A stretch of 64,000 nt of DNA. Origin: Verrucomicrobiota bacterium (GTDB lineage: Bacteria; Verrucomicrobiota; Verrucomicrobiia; Limisphaerales; JADJPG01). Location of the stretch: NCBI GenBank assembly GCA_016713365.1, contig JADJPG010000045.1:3358-67357 (forward strand). Direction: 5' to 3'. Both the position numbers and the translations under genes were made by a program. Under the pieces are notes generated by a model, which was not told where the DNA came from, searched no databases, and was given only the letters and a program-made list of their open reading frames with translations. This document shows positions 27,615 through 36,500 of this stretch, piece by piece. Each line of letters begins with the position of its first letter. Position 1 is the stretch's first letter.

Positions 27615-28535
27615 TCAGATCTGAAAATCCACCACCACGGCCTCGCGTTCGCGCTTGTTCATCACTTTCATCGTCACGCCTTCGAACACGACCAGTGAAT
27701 TGGCCGGCACGCTGGTGGTGAGGAAGACGTTGCCGCCGATGGTGCTGCCTTCGCCGATCACCGTCTCGCCTCCGAGAATCGTTGCGCCGGGATAAATCGT
27801 AACTCGATCCTCAATGGTGGGATGCCGCTTCTTGCCGCGCAGATTCTCCACGTCACTCGTCGATTTCGCACCGAGCGTCACGCCGTGATAAATCTTCACG
27901 TGATTACCGATGATGCACGTCTCGCCAATCACCGTCCCAGTGCAGTGGTCGACAAAGAAGTGCGAACCGATTTGCGCGCCCGGATGCAAATCCATGCCCG
28001 TGCGCGCATGCGCCCACTCGGACATGATGCGCGGGATGAGCGCGATGTCGCGCTTGTAGAGTTCGTGTGCGACCCGTTGCACCGCGATCGTCTCCACGAA
28101 CGGATACGCCACGATGATTTCCTCCTGGCTCAACGCCGCCGGATCGCCGTTGAACGCCGCGTCGACGTCGGTCTTCAGCACTTCACGAATGTTCGGCAGG
28201 CAACGCAGGAGGCAGATCGTAGTTTCGTGAGCGACCGGCCGCAGATCCTTTTTTGCCATTCCCTCCGGCGTGGCGTATTCGAGGCTCTTGTAAATTTCGT
28301 CCTCCAGACGTTCCGCCACGGAATCGACGAGCGACACCATCTCCACCTTGAGCTCGGACGAATGGATCATCCGTTCGTCGAAGAAACCGGGGAAGAGCAG
28401 GCGCAAGAGATCCAGCGTGATGCCGGCGATGACACTTTTGGACGGCAGGTTTTTGCCATCGAGATGATTGATGCCGCCTACCTTGGCGTACGAAACAATC
28501 AGCTGGTTGGCGAGCTCGGTAACCGTCGCATTCAC
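27615..28535 (-). CDS. cysE: Serine O-acetyltransferase
   Basis: The first step of cysteine synthesis from serine: acetyl-CoA plus L-serine gives O-acetylserine. The N-terminal helical SAT domain (NQLIVSYAKVGG ... RVAHELYKRDIALIPRIMSEW) precedes the left-handed hexapeptide helix (GMDLHPGAQIGSHFFVDH, GTVIGETCIIGN, KIYHGVTLGAKS), which carries the catalytic Asp-His pair in VDHCTGTVIGE. The C-terminal tail is short. The open frame extends to 28775, but that extension crosses a hairpin repeat and overlaps the divergent gene, so I place the start at the GTG at 28535 (306 residues). A nearby TTG is possible. Long SAT forms of this kind are often called EpsC-like. Confidence 0.88.
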   Translation of the reverse strand: MNATVTELANQLIVSYAKVGGINHLDGKNLPSKSVIAGITLDLLRLLFPGFFDERMIHSSELKVEMVSLVDSVAERLEDEIYKSLEYATPEGMAKKDLRPVAHETTICLLRCLPNIREVLKTDVDAAFNGDPAALSQEEIIVAYPFVETIAVQRVAHELYKRDIALIPRIMSEWAHARTGMDLHPGAQIGSHFFVDHCTGTVIGETCIIGNHVKIYHGVTLGAKSTSDVENLRGKKRHPTIEDRVTIYPGATILGGETVIGEGSTIGGNVFLTTSVPANSLVVFEGVTMKVMNKREREAVVVDFQI

Positions 28536-28585
28536 GGCAGGAGTATTGGGCAGCAATGTTTGAAAGGCAACTGTGGGGAGTGAAG

Positions 28586-28718
28586 GGGCGCATCCGGGCA
28601 CTGATCCCGACACGGGTGGCGTGTTGGAGCGCAGAACTCCGATTCTGCGCGTTGAACGAGTGGGTGGAACGCGCCGATTCGGAGATCGGCGCTCCGGGGG
28701 CAGTGAGAGGATGCGCCC
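28586..28718. repeat. Composite paired hairpin repeat between cysE and the dehydrogenase
   Basis: The outer arms are GGGCGCATCC (28586-28595) and GGATGCGCCC (28709-28718), each followed inward by CACTG/CAGTG. The inner left hairpin (28626-28651) is GCGCAGAA-CTCCGA-TTCTGCGC. The inner right hairpin (28670-28695), read on the minus strand, is GCGCCGAT-CTCCGA-ATCGGCGC. The loop is conserved and the stem differs by two compensated pairs. It fills the space between two divergent genes. Confidence 0.8.
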
Positions 28719-28786
28719 TGTGAAACGGAGAGCCAGGCGAGTTTTCGGTTTTACGTTTCCTGACCTCGTGCGCACACTCCGCCTCC

Positions 28787-29794
28787 ATGTCCTGGAAAGT
28801 CCTGATCACCGCGCGCACGCTCAACATCGAATCAGTTGGCAAGGGCGCACTGGATCTGCTCGGGGCCGCTGGCTTGAATCTCATTCATCCGCCGAAAGCT
28901 GGCCCGCTCAGCGAAGCCGAATTGCTCCCGCTGCTGCCTGGCATGGACGCTGTCTTCGCCAGCATGGACAGATTCACCGCCGCCGTGCTCGGCTCGAAGG
29001 AAGCGGCGAATCTCAAACTCATCTCCCGCTGGGGCGTCGGCTATGACGCCATCGACGTTCCTGCCGCCACGAAGCAGGGCATCGTCATCGCCTACACGCC
29101 GGGGTTGTTGAACGACGCCGTCGCCGACTACGCGATGGCGCTGTTGTTTGCCGTCGCGCGTCGCGTCCACGAAGGCCACACCTCGATGCGCGAAGGCAAG
29201 TGGACCTCGCTCTGGGGCCAGGACGTCAGTGGCAAGACGCTGGGCATTATCGGCTGCGGACGCATCGGCCAGGCCGTGGCGAAACGCGCGAGCGGATTCA
29301 ACATGCGCCTGCTGGGCGCGGACACGCAGCCGAACGACGACGCGAAGAAGCTCGGCATCGAGTTCGTGCCGCTCGAGCAGTTGCTCGCGGAATCGGACTA
29401 CGTTTCGCTCCACTGCGCGCTCACGCCCGAAACGCGCGGGCTGATCGGCGAGGCCCAGCTGCGGAAGATGAAACCCACCGCCTACCTCATCAACACCGCG
29501 CGCGGTCCGGTGGTGGACGAAGCGGCGCTCTTGCGGGCGTTGAACGAGAACTGGATCGCCGGTGCGGCCATTGATGCATTCGTGGTCGAGCCGTTGCCCG
29601 CGGATCACCCGCTGCGTTCCGCGCCCAATCTGCTGCTTACTCCGCATCAAGCCTCCTTCGGTACCGATACCGGCGCCCGCGTCAGCGAAGCCGCCGCCCG
29701 CGCCATCGTCGAAATGCAGGCGGGTCGCAAGCCGCAGTGGATCGTGAATCCCGAAGTGTTCCATTCGCCCAATCTGCGGGTGAAACTGAAATGA
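28787..29794 (+). CDS. D-2-hydroxyacid dehydrogenase, phosphoglycerate dehydrogenase-like
   Basis: A 335-residue NAD-dependent dehydrogenase. The dinucleotide-binding motif is GIIGCGRIGQAVAKRA (about 153-168). The catalytic arginine lies in NTARGPVVDE, and the histidine in TPHQASF replaces the more common TPHIGG context. The substrate domain ISRWGVGYDAIDVPAA matches phosphoglycerate dehydrogenases. It lacks the ACT regulatory domain of full SerA. It may make 3-phosphohydroxypyruvate for serine, which would fit the adjacent divergent serine acetyltransferase gene, but another hydroxyacid is possible. The stop codon TGA is directly followed by a repeat. Confidence 0.85.
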   Translation: MSWKVLITARTLNIESVGKGALDLLGAAGLNLIHPPKAGPLSEAELLPLLPGMDAVFASMDRFTAAVLGSKEAANLKLISRWGVGYDAIDVPAATKQGIVIAYTPGLLNDAVADYAMALLFAVARRVHEGHTSMREGKWTSLWGQDVSGKTLGIIGCGRIGQAVAKRASGFNMRLLGADTQPNDDAKKLGIEFVPLEQLLAESDYVSLHCALTPETRGLIGEAQLRKMKPTAYLINTARGPVVDEAALLRALNENWIAGAAIDAFVVEPLPADHPLRSAPNLLLTPHQASFGTDTGARVSEAAARAIVEMQAGRKPQWIVNPEVFHSPNLRVKLK

Positions 29795-29799
29795 TGATC

Positions 29800-29907
29800 C
29801 GCGAAACACGCGAAATGACACGAAACGATAACGAAGTTTCCGGGCGGAACGCCGAGCATCGCTCGGCGCTCCATGCTTGTTTCGCGCTCTTTCGCGTCTT
29901 TAGCGGG
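29800..29907. repeat. Paired CGCGAAA repeat enclosing a GGAACGCCGAGC hairpin
   Basis: The left arm (29800-29825) contains CGCGAAACACGCGAAATG. The right arm (29880-29907) contains TTTCGCGCTCTTTCGCGTC, its inverse. Inside, at 29846-29872, CGCCGAGC-ATC-GCTCGGCG forms a perfect hairpin flanked by GGAA and CTCC. This is a single-hairpin relative of the GGAGCGC family at 9528 and 28626. Confidence 0.7.
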
Positions 29908-29918
29908 CAACTCTTCCT

Positions 29919-30713
29919 ATGAAAACCAATCCTGTTCGCGCCAAGCTCAAACGTGGTGAACCGAGCGTCGGCACCTGGCTGAATCTTCCGTGCCCGATGA
30001 GCGCGCAGTTGATGGCGCGCACCGGTTTCGACTGGCTCAATGTCGAACTCGAACACGCGCCGACCAGCCTCGAAACCGCGTCGGAGATGTTCGCCATCAT
30101 CGCCGCGTGCGGCTGCGTGCCGCTGGTGCGCGTGCCCGTCGGCAGCGTGGAAAACATCAAGCGCGTGCTCGATTGCGGTGCGTGGGGCATCGTCGTCCCG
30201 ATGGTGAACAGCCGCGCCGAAGCCGAGACCGTGGTGAAGGCCGCGCGTTACCGCCCGATTGGTGAGCGCAGCATCGGCGGACAGCTTCACTCGTCGAACT
30301 TCGCGACCGACTCGGCGACTTACTACGCGAAGGCGAACGAGGAGATTCTCGTCGTCGTCATGGCGGAGCACGTCGATGCCATCACGAAGCTCGAACAGAT
30401 TCTCAGCGTCGAGGGCATCGACGCTGTCTTCGTTGGCCCGAACGATCTTCACGCGTCGATGGGGCTGGCTCCGGCCTTTGAGAGCGACGCGCCGCAGTTC
30501 AACGACGCGTTGAAGAAGGTGCTCGCCCACGCGAAGGCGCGCGGCATCGCCGCCGGTATCCACGTGGCCAATGCCGAACAGGCGAAGCGGCGCATCGCGG
30601 AAGGCTGGCAGTTCGTCGCTGTGAGCAGTGAAGCGGGACTCATGCTCGGCAAGGCGGCGGAAGTGGTGAAGACACTCGGCCTCGGCACCGGCCAGGCCGC
30701 GGTGAAATACTAA
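29919..30713 (+). CDS. HpcH/HpaI-family aldolase (class II, metal-dependent)
   Basis: A 264-residue aldolase that should cleave or form 2-keto acids of the 2-keto-3-deoxy type, with pyruvate and an aldehyde as partners. Family residues are visible: LNVELEHAP (catalytic His region, about 40-48), PLVRVPV (Arg), VVMAEHVDAI (metal Glu) and VGPNDLHASMG (metal Asp). The ATG start follows the family N-terminus (RAKLKRGEPSVGTWLN). It lies between two D-2-hydroxyacid dehydrogenase genes on the same strand. With fucD 7 kb away it could act on 2-keto-3-deoxy sugar acids, but this is inference. It has no targeting signal. Confidence 0.88.
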   Translation: MKTNPVRAKLKRGEPSVGTWLNLPCPMSAQLMARTGFDWLNVELEHAPTSLETASEMFAIIAACGCVPLVRVPVGSVENIKRVLDCGAWGIVVPMVNSRAEAETVVKAARYRPIGERSIGGQLHSSNFATDSATYYAKANEEILVVVMAEHVDAITKLEQILSVEGIDAVFVGPNDLHASMGLAPAFESDAPQFNDALKKVLAHAKARGIAAGIHVANAEQAKRRIAEGWQFVAVSSEAGLMLGKAAEVVKTLGLGTGQAAVKY

Positions 30714-30719
30714 AGCCTG

Positions 30720-30791
30720 TAGCCGCCGACGTGAGGAGGCGGACGCGTTGGGAGCTCCGAGTAGCTCCGCCTCGTTACCTCGGCGGCTACC
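30720..30791. repeat. GTAGCCGCC-type paired repeat after the aldolase gene
   Basis: The left arm (30720-30744) begins GTAGCCGCCGACGTGAGG. The right arm (30767-30791) ends CCTCGGCGGCTAC, its inverse with changes in the loop. A small GGAGCT-CCGAGT-AGCTCC hairpin lies between the arms. It is related to the GTAGCAGCC elements at 17566 and 50615. The aldolase stop lies seven bases before it. Confidence 0.75.
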
Positions 30792-30803
30792 CATTAAATT
30801 GAA

Positions 30804-31762
30804 ATGAACATCGTTGTCCTCGACGGCTACACGTTGAACCCCGGCGATCTGAGCTGGGATGAGTTGAAAGCACTTGGCCCGTGCGAAATCTTTGATCGAC
30901 GCCGCCGGGCGAAGTCGCTGCGCGTGCCGCCAACGCGGAGATCGTCATCACTAATAAGGCCCTTCTCCATCGCGCGCAGATTGAGGCAATGCCGAAGCTG
31001 AAATACATCGGCGTCACCGCGACCGGTTACAACGTCGTGGACATCGAAGCGGCGAAGGAACGCGGCATCGTGGTGAGTAACGTTCCGCTCTACGGCACGC
31101 GTTCCGTCGCGCAGCACACCTTCGCGCTGCTGCTGGAGCTCACGCAACACGTCGGGCATCACGCGCAGACCGTGCGCGATGGGCGCTGGGTGCGCTCGGA
31201 GGACTGGTGTTACTGGGACAAGCCGCTGATCGAACTCGACAGCCTGACGATGGGCATCGTCGGCTACGGGCGAATTGGCCAGGCCACGGCGCGACTGGCG
31301 GAGGCGTTCGGCATAAAAGTGATCACCACGCCATCCAGCTCCGGCAAACCGCGCGAACCGCAGGTGAAAGTGATGCCGCTCGATCAACTCTTCCGCGAGA
31401 GCGACGTGGTGAGCCTGCACTGTCCGTTGACGCCTGAGACGAAGCATCTCGTGAACGCGCCCCGTCTCTCGCTCATGAAGCCGACAGCGTTCCTGCTGAA
31501 CACCAGCCGCGGTCCGCTGATCGACGAAGCCGCGCTCGCTGAGGCGTTGAACTCCGGCCGCATCGCCGCCGCTGCGCTGGACGTTCTCTCCGCTGAACCG
31601 CCGCCGGCGGACAACCCGTTGCTTACCGCAAAGAACTGCCTCATCACGCCGCACAACGCCTGGGCGATGCGCGCGGCGCGGGCGCGCTTGATGAAGACCT
31701 CGGTGGAGAACGTGCGCGCCTTCCTCGCTGGCACGCCGCAGAATGTGGTGGGAGAGAAGTGA
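30804..31762 (+). CDS. D-2-hydroxyacid (glycerate-type) dehydrogenase, frameshifted
   Basis: The gene starts at MNIVVLDGYTLNPGDLSW, typical of glycerate/hydroxypyruvate reductase-like enzymes, but the frame breaks near 30898. The continuing frame reads PPGEVAARAANAEIVITNKA, LLHRAQIEAMPKLKYIGV and then an intact 257-codon frame from 30989. One missing base in CGACGCCGCC would explain it. NAD-binding GIVGYGRIGQATARL, catalytic Arg in NTSRGPLIDE and His in ITPHNAW are all present. Product: probably an NAD-dependent reductase of glyoxylate/hydroxypyruvate or a related acid. If the break is real the gene is dead or makes a truncated protein from an internal start. The stop lies at the edge of a repeat. 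Confidence 0.8.
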
Positions 31763-31847
31763 GCAGTGAGTCAGTGAATCAGTAATCAGTAGGTCAGTGA
31801 AAACAGGGAGGCTCCCGTAAACTGATTCACCGATTACTGTTTTACTG
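31760..31847. repeat. CAGTGAATCAGT-type repeat after the dehydrogenase gene
   Basis: The left part (31773-31806) contains AGTGAATCAGTAATCAGTAG. The right part (31821-31847) contains ACTGATTCACCGATTACTG, an inverse relative. GGGAG-G-CTCCC lies between. The dehydrogenase stop TGA at 31760-31762 opens the series of GTGA/GTAA units. Confidence 0.6.
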
Positions 31848-31875
31848 CGGCACTGGTTGTCGAAATACTTTCGCC

Positions 31876-32592
31876 ATGAGTCTTGCGGACAATCTGGCTT
31901 CGATCGAACAACGCATCAGCGCGGCGTGTGCCCGGGCGGGACGCGATCGTTCCTCGGTGCTGTTGCTTGCGGTGAGCAAGGGCATGCCGCCGGAGTTGAT
32001 TCGCGAGGCGGCGGATTGCGGGTTGTCGGTTTTCGGCGAGAGCAAGGTGCAGGAGGCGAAGCTCAAGATTTCCATGTGCCCCGGCCGGTTGCGCTGGCAG
32101 ATGATCGGGCACCTGCAATCGAACAAGTGCCGCGACGCCGTGCATTGCTTCGAGATGATCCAGAGCGTTGATTCGCTCGCGCTCGCGCAGGAGATCAACA
32201 AACAGGCGGACAAGCAGGCGAAGACGATGCCGATTTTGCTGGAGGTGAATCTGGCCGGCGAATCGACCAAGTTCGGCTTCAAGGCGGACGAGGTGCTGGC
32301 GAATCTCGACGCGATCAACGCGCTGCCCAAAATCGAGATTCATGGGCTGATGATGATCGCGCCGTGGACGCCGGAGCCGGAGAAGGTGCGCCCGGTGTTC
32401 CGTCAGTTGCGCGAGCTGAAGGCGCAATGCGAGGAGAAGCTGGGTGCGCCGCTTCCGCACTTGAGCATGGGAATGAGCGGGGATTTTGAGGTGGCCATCG
32501 AGGAAGGGGCGACGATGGTGCGGGTGGGCACTTCGCTGTTTGGCTCACGCCCGAAGGTGGTGAAGCAGGCGCGGGCCGAGGAGATGGAATAG
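31876..32592 (+). CDS. yggS: YggS-family PLP homeostasis protein
   Basis: A 238-residue single-domain PLP-binding protein with the alanine-racemase-like barrel. Lysine in LLLAVSKGMPPE (about 30-41) should hold the cofactor. FGESKVQEAKLKI, WQMIGHLQSNKCRD and LSMGMSGDFEVAIEEGATMV, then RVGTSLFGSR, are family signatures, with small changes (GESK for GENY). It has no catalytic domain beyond this fold and is thought to buffer PLP and affect amino-acid pools. The start MSLADNLASIEQRI fits the family. Confidence 0.93.
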   Translation: MSLADNLASIEQRISAACARAGRDRSSVLLLAVSKGMPPELIREAADCGLSVFGESKVQEAKLKISMCPGRLRWQMIGHLQSNKCRDAVHCFEMIQSVDSLALAQEINKQADKQAKTMPILLEVNLAGESTKFGFKADEVLANLDAINALPKIEIHGLMMIAPWTPEPEKVRPVFRQLRELKAQCEEKLGAPLPHLSMGMSGDFEVAIEEGATMVRVGTSLFGSRPKVVKQARAEEME

Positions 32593-32670
32593 GCTGGTCC
32601 GGTGTGCGGGACGCCGGTTCGCGCAACTTTGAACTTTGAAGTTCCGGCCTGGTCCTTCTATCTTCCGCCT

Positions 32671-32973
32671 GTGACCGCAGACACCTTCAAGCATGAGATG
32701 ACCGAGGCTCTCAAGGCCTATGACAAGTTCGTCGTCTGCATCGACAAGGTGCCGGAGGACGCGGAGGCTTCTCTCCGTTCATTGATGGAGAAGGCGATCA
32801 AAGCCTACGAAAACCGCGGGCCGAACCTGCGTCACGGCATTGCCCTGGACCGCCAGCTCACCATCATCCTCAGCCAGACGGAAGGCGATCGGCCGTTGTG
32901 CGGGATCTATTTCAACCTCCACTCGCCGTATCAAAAGAAGACGACGAGCAAGACGGTGAAGTCGGCGACGTAG
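32671..32973 (+). CDS. Conserved hypothetical small protein
   Basis: I do not recognise this protein. From the GTG at 32671 it has 100 residues and looks globular and helical (HEMTEALKAYDKFVVCIDKV, LRSLMEKAIKAYENRG), with a basic C-terminus. The frame extends to 32602, but that extension overlaps the end region of yggS and looks non-coding. It has no signal peptide or metal motif. Confidence 0.55.
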   Translation: MTADTFKHEMTEALKAYDKFVVCIDKVPEDAEASLRSLMEKAIKAYENRGPNLRHGIALDRQLTIILSQTEGDRPLCGIYFNLHSPYQKKTTSKTVKSAT

Positions 32974-33006
32974 GCTGGCAGCGTTCCTTTTCGACCGAAG
33001 GCGCGA

Positions 33007-33387
33007 TCAATCCGGGCGCACTTCGTCACCCGCCCGGCATTCTCCCGAGGTGATGTCCGCCACGAGATTCACATCGATGCGTTCCTTGCTGACCTTCAGT
33101 TCGGCGACCTTCAATCCCGCCCGGTAGACGAAGAGCTTCTGATCGACAACGGGCAGCGGAATCCCAATCGGATAACTCACCACGACGTGGCGTGCGGTGA
33201 GGTTGACGGAGGTGATGCGCCCACGCGTGCCGGTGGCCGGGGTCACGATCACGGTCGGTGGCTTGGGAGGGGCGGCGGTGACGCCCGGCACCGCGGGCGG
33301 TTGTTCAGACGCGTCGTAGATATTCTTCTTTGTGGCGCAACCGGCTGTCGCAAGCGCAGCGGCGAGCCATAGACTTTCCCATCGCAT
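33007..33387 (-). CDS. Putative lipoprotein
   Basis: A 126-residue exported lipoprotein. From MRWESLWL the hydrophobic core ends at the lipobox ATAGC (cysteine at about 17), so the start was set at 33387. The longer frame from 33453 adds 22 Arg-rich residues. A Pro-rich linker (about 30-55) leads to a small beta domain (GRITSVNLTARHVVVSYPIG, KLFVYRAGLKVAELKVSKER, IDVNLVADITSGECRAGDEV) that resembles short repeats involved in cell-surface or rhamnogalacturonan-like contexts. The function is unknown. Confidence 0.7.
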   Translation of the reverse strand: MRWESLWLAAALATAGCATKKNIYDASEQPPAVPGVTAAPPKPPTVIVTPATGTRGRITSVNLTARHVVVSYPIGIPLPVVDQKLFVYRAGLKVAELKVSKERIDVNLVADITSGECRAGDEVRPD

Positions 33388-33451
33388 GGCCGGTTTAATT
33401 AGCGCACGCGGTCTGGTCATTCGAGCAAAAATTCTGCGACGGCGTTCGGGC

Positions 33452-33485
33452 AAAAATAAGAAGCCGGGAATTGCTTCCCGGCTTC
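33452..33485 (-). terminator. Rho-independent terminator of the giant Ig-like gene
   Basis: GAAGCCGGGAA (33460-33470) and TTCCCGGCTTC (33475-33485) form a perfect 11-bp stem with a 4-base loop. On the minus strand it is followed by TTATTTTTG. It lies about 40 bp after the stop at 33526. Confidence 0.85.
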
Positions 33486-33525
33486 GTGAGTTTCAAGGAG
33501 GCGGAATCAACCGCCCGAGCAGCGC

Positions 33526-36500
33526 TCAGTTGTTCGGAGACTGTTGTTCTTCGTCATCCTTGCCGCCCTTGCCGTCATACTTGGGTTTGCTCGGCGGCTT
33601 GATGCAGTTCTCCATGCCCTTGCTGATGGCTTGCGACCAGCGGATCAACGAGGTGGCGAGTTCAGGCTGATACGGGGTGACCTGCGCGCGCACCTTCTTC
33701 TCGAAGGCGTCGAGCGTGGTCTGCGTCGGGCGCAGCTTGCCGCCGCCCGCGTGGCGGAGGGCGATGCGGAGCGTGGCGGTGAGTTCGCGCTTGGCGAGGC
33801 GGTAGGCCGCGGATTGGTTGACCTTCTCGATCAACAGCTCGATGGCGAGCGGCGCGGTGACGACTTCCAGAGTCTTCGACGTCGTGTCGGTCAGACCGTT
33901 GGGGTCTGTGACGACGAGCACGACGGTGTGAGTGCCGACTTCCAGGCAGTTGGTGGTGACCGCGCTCGACGAGAACGGAACGACTTCCTGCTCGAGGAAC
34001 CAGAGGTAGCTCAGGGCGCCGTTGTCTGAACCGGACGAGAGTGAGCCGTCGAGCTTCAGGCAGGAGTTCCACCAGTTGCACGAGATGAGCACGGGGTTCT
34101 CAAAGTCCGGTGAGAAGTCCACGAGTTGATCCGCGGTGATGACCGCTGTCGGCGGCTGGTTGTCTCCCCGGACGGTCACGCCGAACGAGCAGCTGGCGTT
34201 GTTGCCGGCTGCGTCGGTCGCCGTGCAGGTGACGGTGGTGATGCCCACGGCAAAGGTGCTGCCGGAGGCGGGCACGCAGGCCAGGGTGACTTCGCCGCAG
34301 GTATCGGAAGCGGTGGCTTCGAAGGTGACGACGGCGCCGTTCGCGCTGGTCGCAGTGGCGTTGATGTCGCCCGGGCAGGTGACGACCGGAGCCGTGGTGT
34401 CAGCGACGATCACATTGACCGGGGCCGAGGTGGAGGAGTTGCCGTTGCTGTCCGTGGCAATGGCCGTCAGCGCGTAGGAGCCGGCGGGTGCCTCCGGAAC
34501 GGAGACGCAATACGGTTCCGCCGTGGCGACGCCGAGCGGCGCAACGCCGTTCGCGAAGAACGCGACTTGGGCGATGGTCGCTCCATTGCCCGCCGTGGCC
34601 GTGGCGCAGATTGTCGCGGTGGCGCAGGCCGGGAGGGTGCTGCCGTCGACCGGGCTGTTGATCACGACGACCGGCGGCTGGCTGGCCTTGCGGGTTCCGA
34701 GCGCGCGGATGTTGCGGACCTTCAGACCGGTGTAGCCGGCGCCGGCGTTGTTCACCTTGAACTGGAGTTCGTTCACGCCTTCGCGGAAGCCGCTGGTGAT
34801 CGTGAACGTGGAGTAGGCTACGAAACCACCGAGGTTCTTGAAGCCGGTCGATACGCCGTTGAGCAGAACGTCCTGGCCTTCGTTGTCGGTGGACCACTCG
34901 CCGGAGAGGTGGACGGTGGCCGGGTCGAAGCCGGTCAGGTCGAAGCTGTGCGTGTAGATGTAGTCGCCGGTGGACGCCGCGGAAGTTTCCGTGCGCGGTC
35001 CGATCCACTTGGAGTCCGCCTCGTTCGCCACCCAGGGACCGGCGACGATCGGGAACAACGTGGAGTCCTGCACCATGGCGTCGGCGGACGCGGCGTCGGG
35101 ATTCGTCGTGAGACGATAGTGGGCGTCGGCGGTGCCGTCGGCAACCGCGGAGCCACTGCTGTCCACGCCGGTGTTGTAGACGCCGGAGATGACTTCGAGC
35201 ACGGCGAGCGTGACGTTGTCGCTGACTTTTTCGCCGGCGAAGTTGGACACGCGCACGGCGTAGGTGCCGGCGTCGCTGGAGCCGGCGCTGGCGATGCTGA
35301 GTTCAGGATTGTTCGCACCCGGGATGTCGACGCCGTTCTTCGTCCACTGGTAAGTGAGCGGCTCGGCGCCGTTGGCCACCACGGTGAAGGTGGCGGGTTC
35401 GCCGACGGCCACGGCGACGTTCTGCGGCTGGGAGAGGATTAGCGGCGCATCGCGCAGGCTGAGGACGGCCGGGGCGCTGCGCACGGTGCCGAACGGGCTG
35501 ATGATTTCGACGCTGTATTCGCCGACTTGATCCGGGAAGTCGAAGGTGAACGAAAGTTCCGGACCGTTTTCGAGGAGCAACGGATCCGCGCCGTAGTACC
35601 ATTGATATTCGAGCGTCGGGCTGCCGTTGGCGCGGACGCTGAACGTGGCGCGTTCGCCGATCAGGAGCGCCTTGCTCTGGGGCTGTTCGACGATGAAGGG
35701 CGCGGTGCCGTCCGGCAGGGCGTCACCGAGGGCGCGGAGGTTGTCCACGCGCAGACCGGTGTAGCCGAGGGCGGCATTGTTCAGCTTGAAGTCGATGGTG
35801 TTCGGACCGGCGACGAAGCCGCTGGTGATCGAGAACGGAGTGAACGACGGGAACTGCGCCGTGTTCTTCTGGCCGGTGGAAACGCCGTTGATGAGGATGT
35901 CGAGACCTTCGTTGTCCGTGGACCAGGTGCCGCTGATGGTCACGGAGGCGGGATCAAAGCCAGTGAGGTCCACCACGGTGCGGTAGACGTAGTCACCACC
36001 AGCGCCAACGGCTCCGGCGGCGGCGGAAGTTTCCGTGCGGGGTCCGATCCACTTGGATCCGGCGTTGTTCGCGACCCAGGGGCCGGCGACGATCGGGAAC
36101 ACGGTGGAGTCTTCGACGAACGTGTCGGTCGAGGCGGAGTCCGGATTGACGATCAACTTGTAGTGGGCGTCCACGGTGCCGTCGGGCAGCGCGTTGCCGG
36201 AATCATCCACGCCGGTGTTGTAGGCCACTGTCACGCGATCGCGCACGACGATCACGGCGTCGGAACTGACGGAATTGCCGGCGGGGTTGCTGATGCGCAC
36301 GGCGTAGGTGCCGGCGTCGTCCTTGGTGATGGGCGAGAAGGTGAGGTTCGGTTCCCAGGCACCGTCGATGTCAGTGCCGTTTTTCGTCCACTGATAGCTC
36401 AGCGGTGCGCTGCCGATGGCCGCGACGGTCAGGGTGAGCGTCGAGCCCGCTCCGATGGTCTGGCTTTGGGGCTGGACGGTGATGATGGGCACGGTGCCCG

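Noticed and set aside
28536..28775. N-terminal extension of the serine acetyltransferase frame
   Set aside because: It is encoded by the hairpin repeat at 28586-28718 and overlaps the divergent gene. No family member has such an extension.
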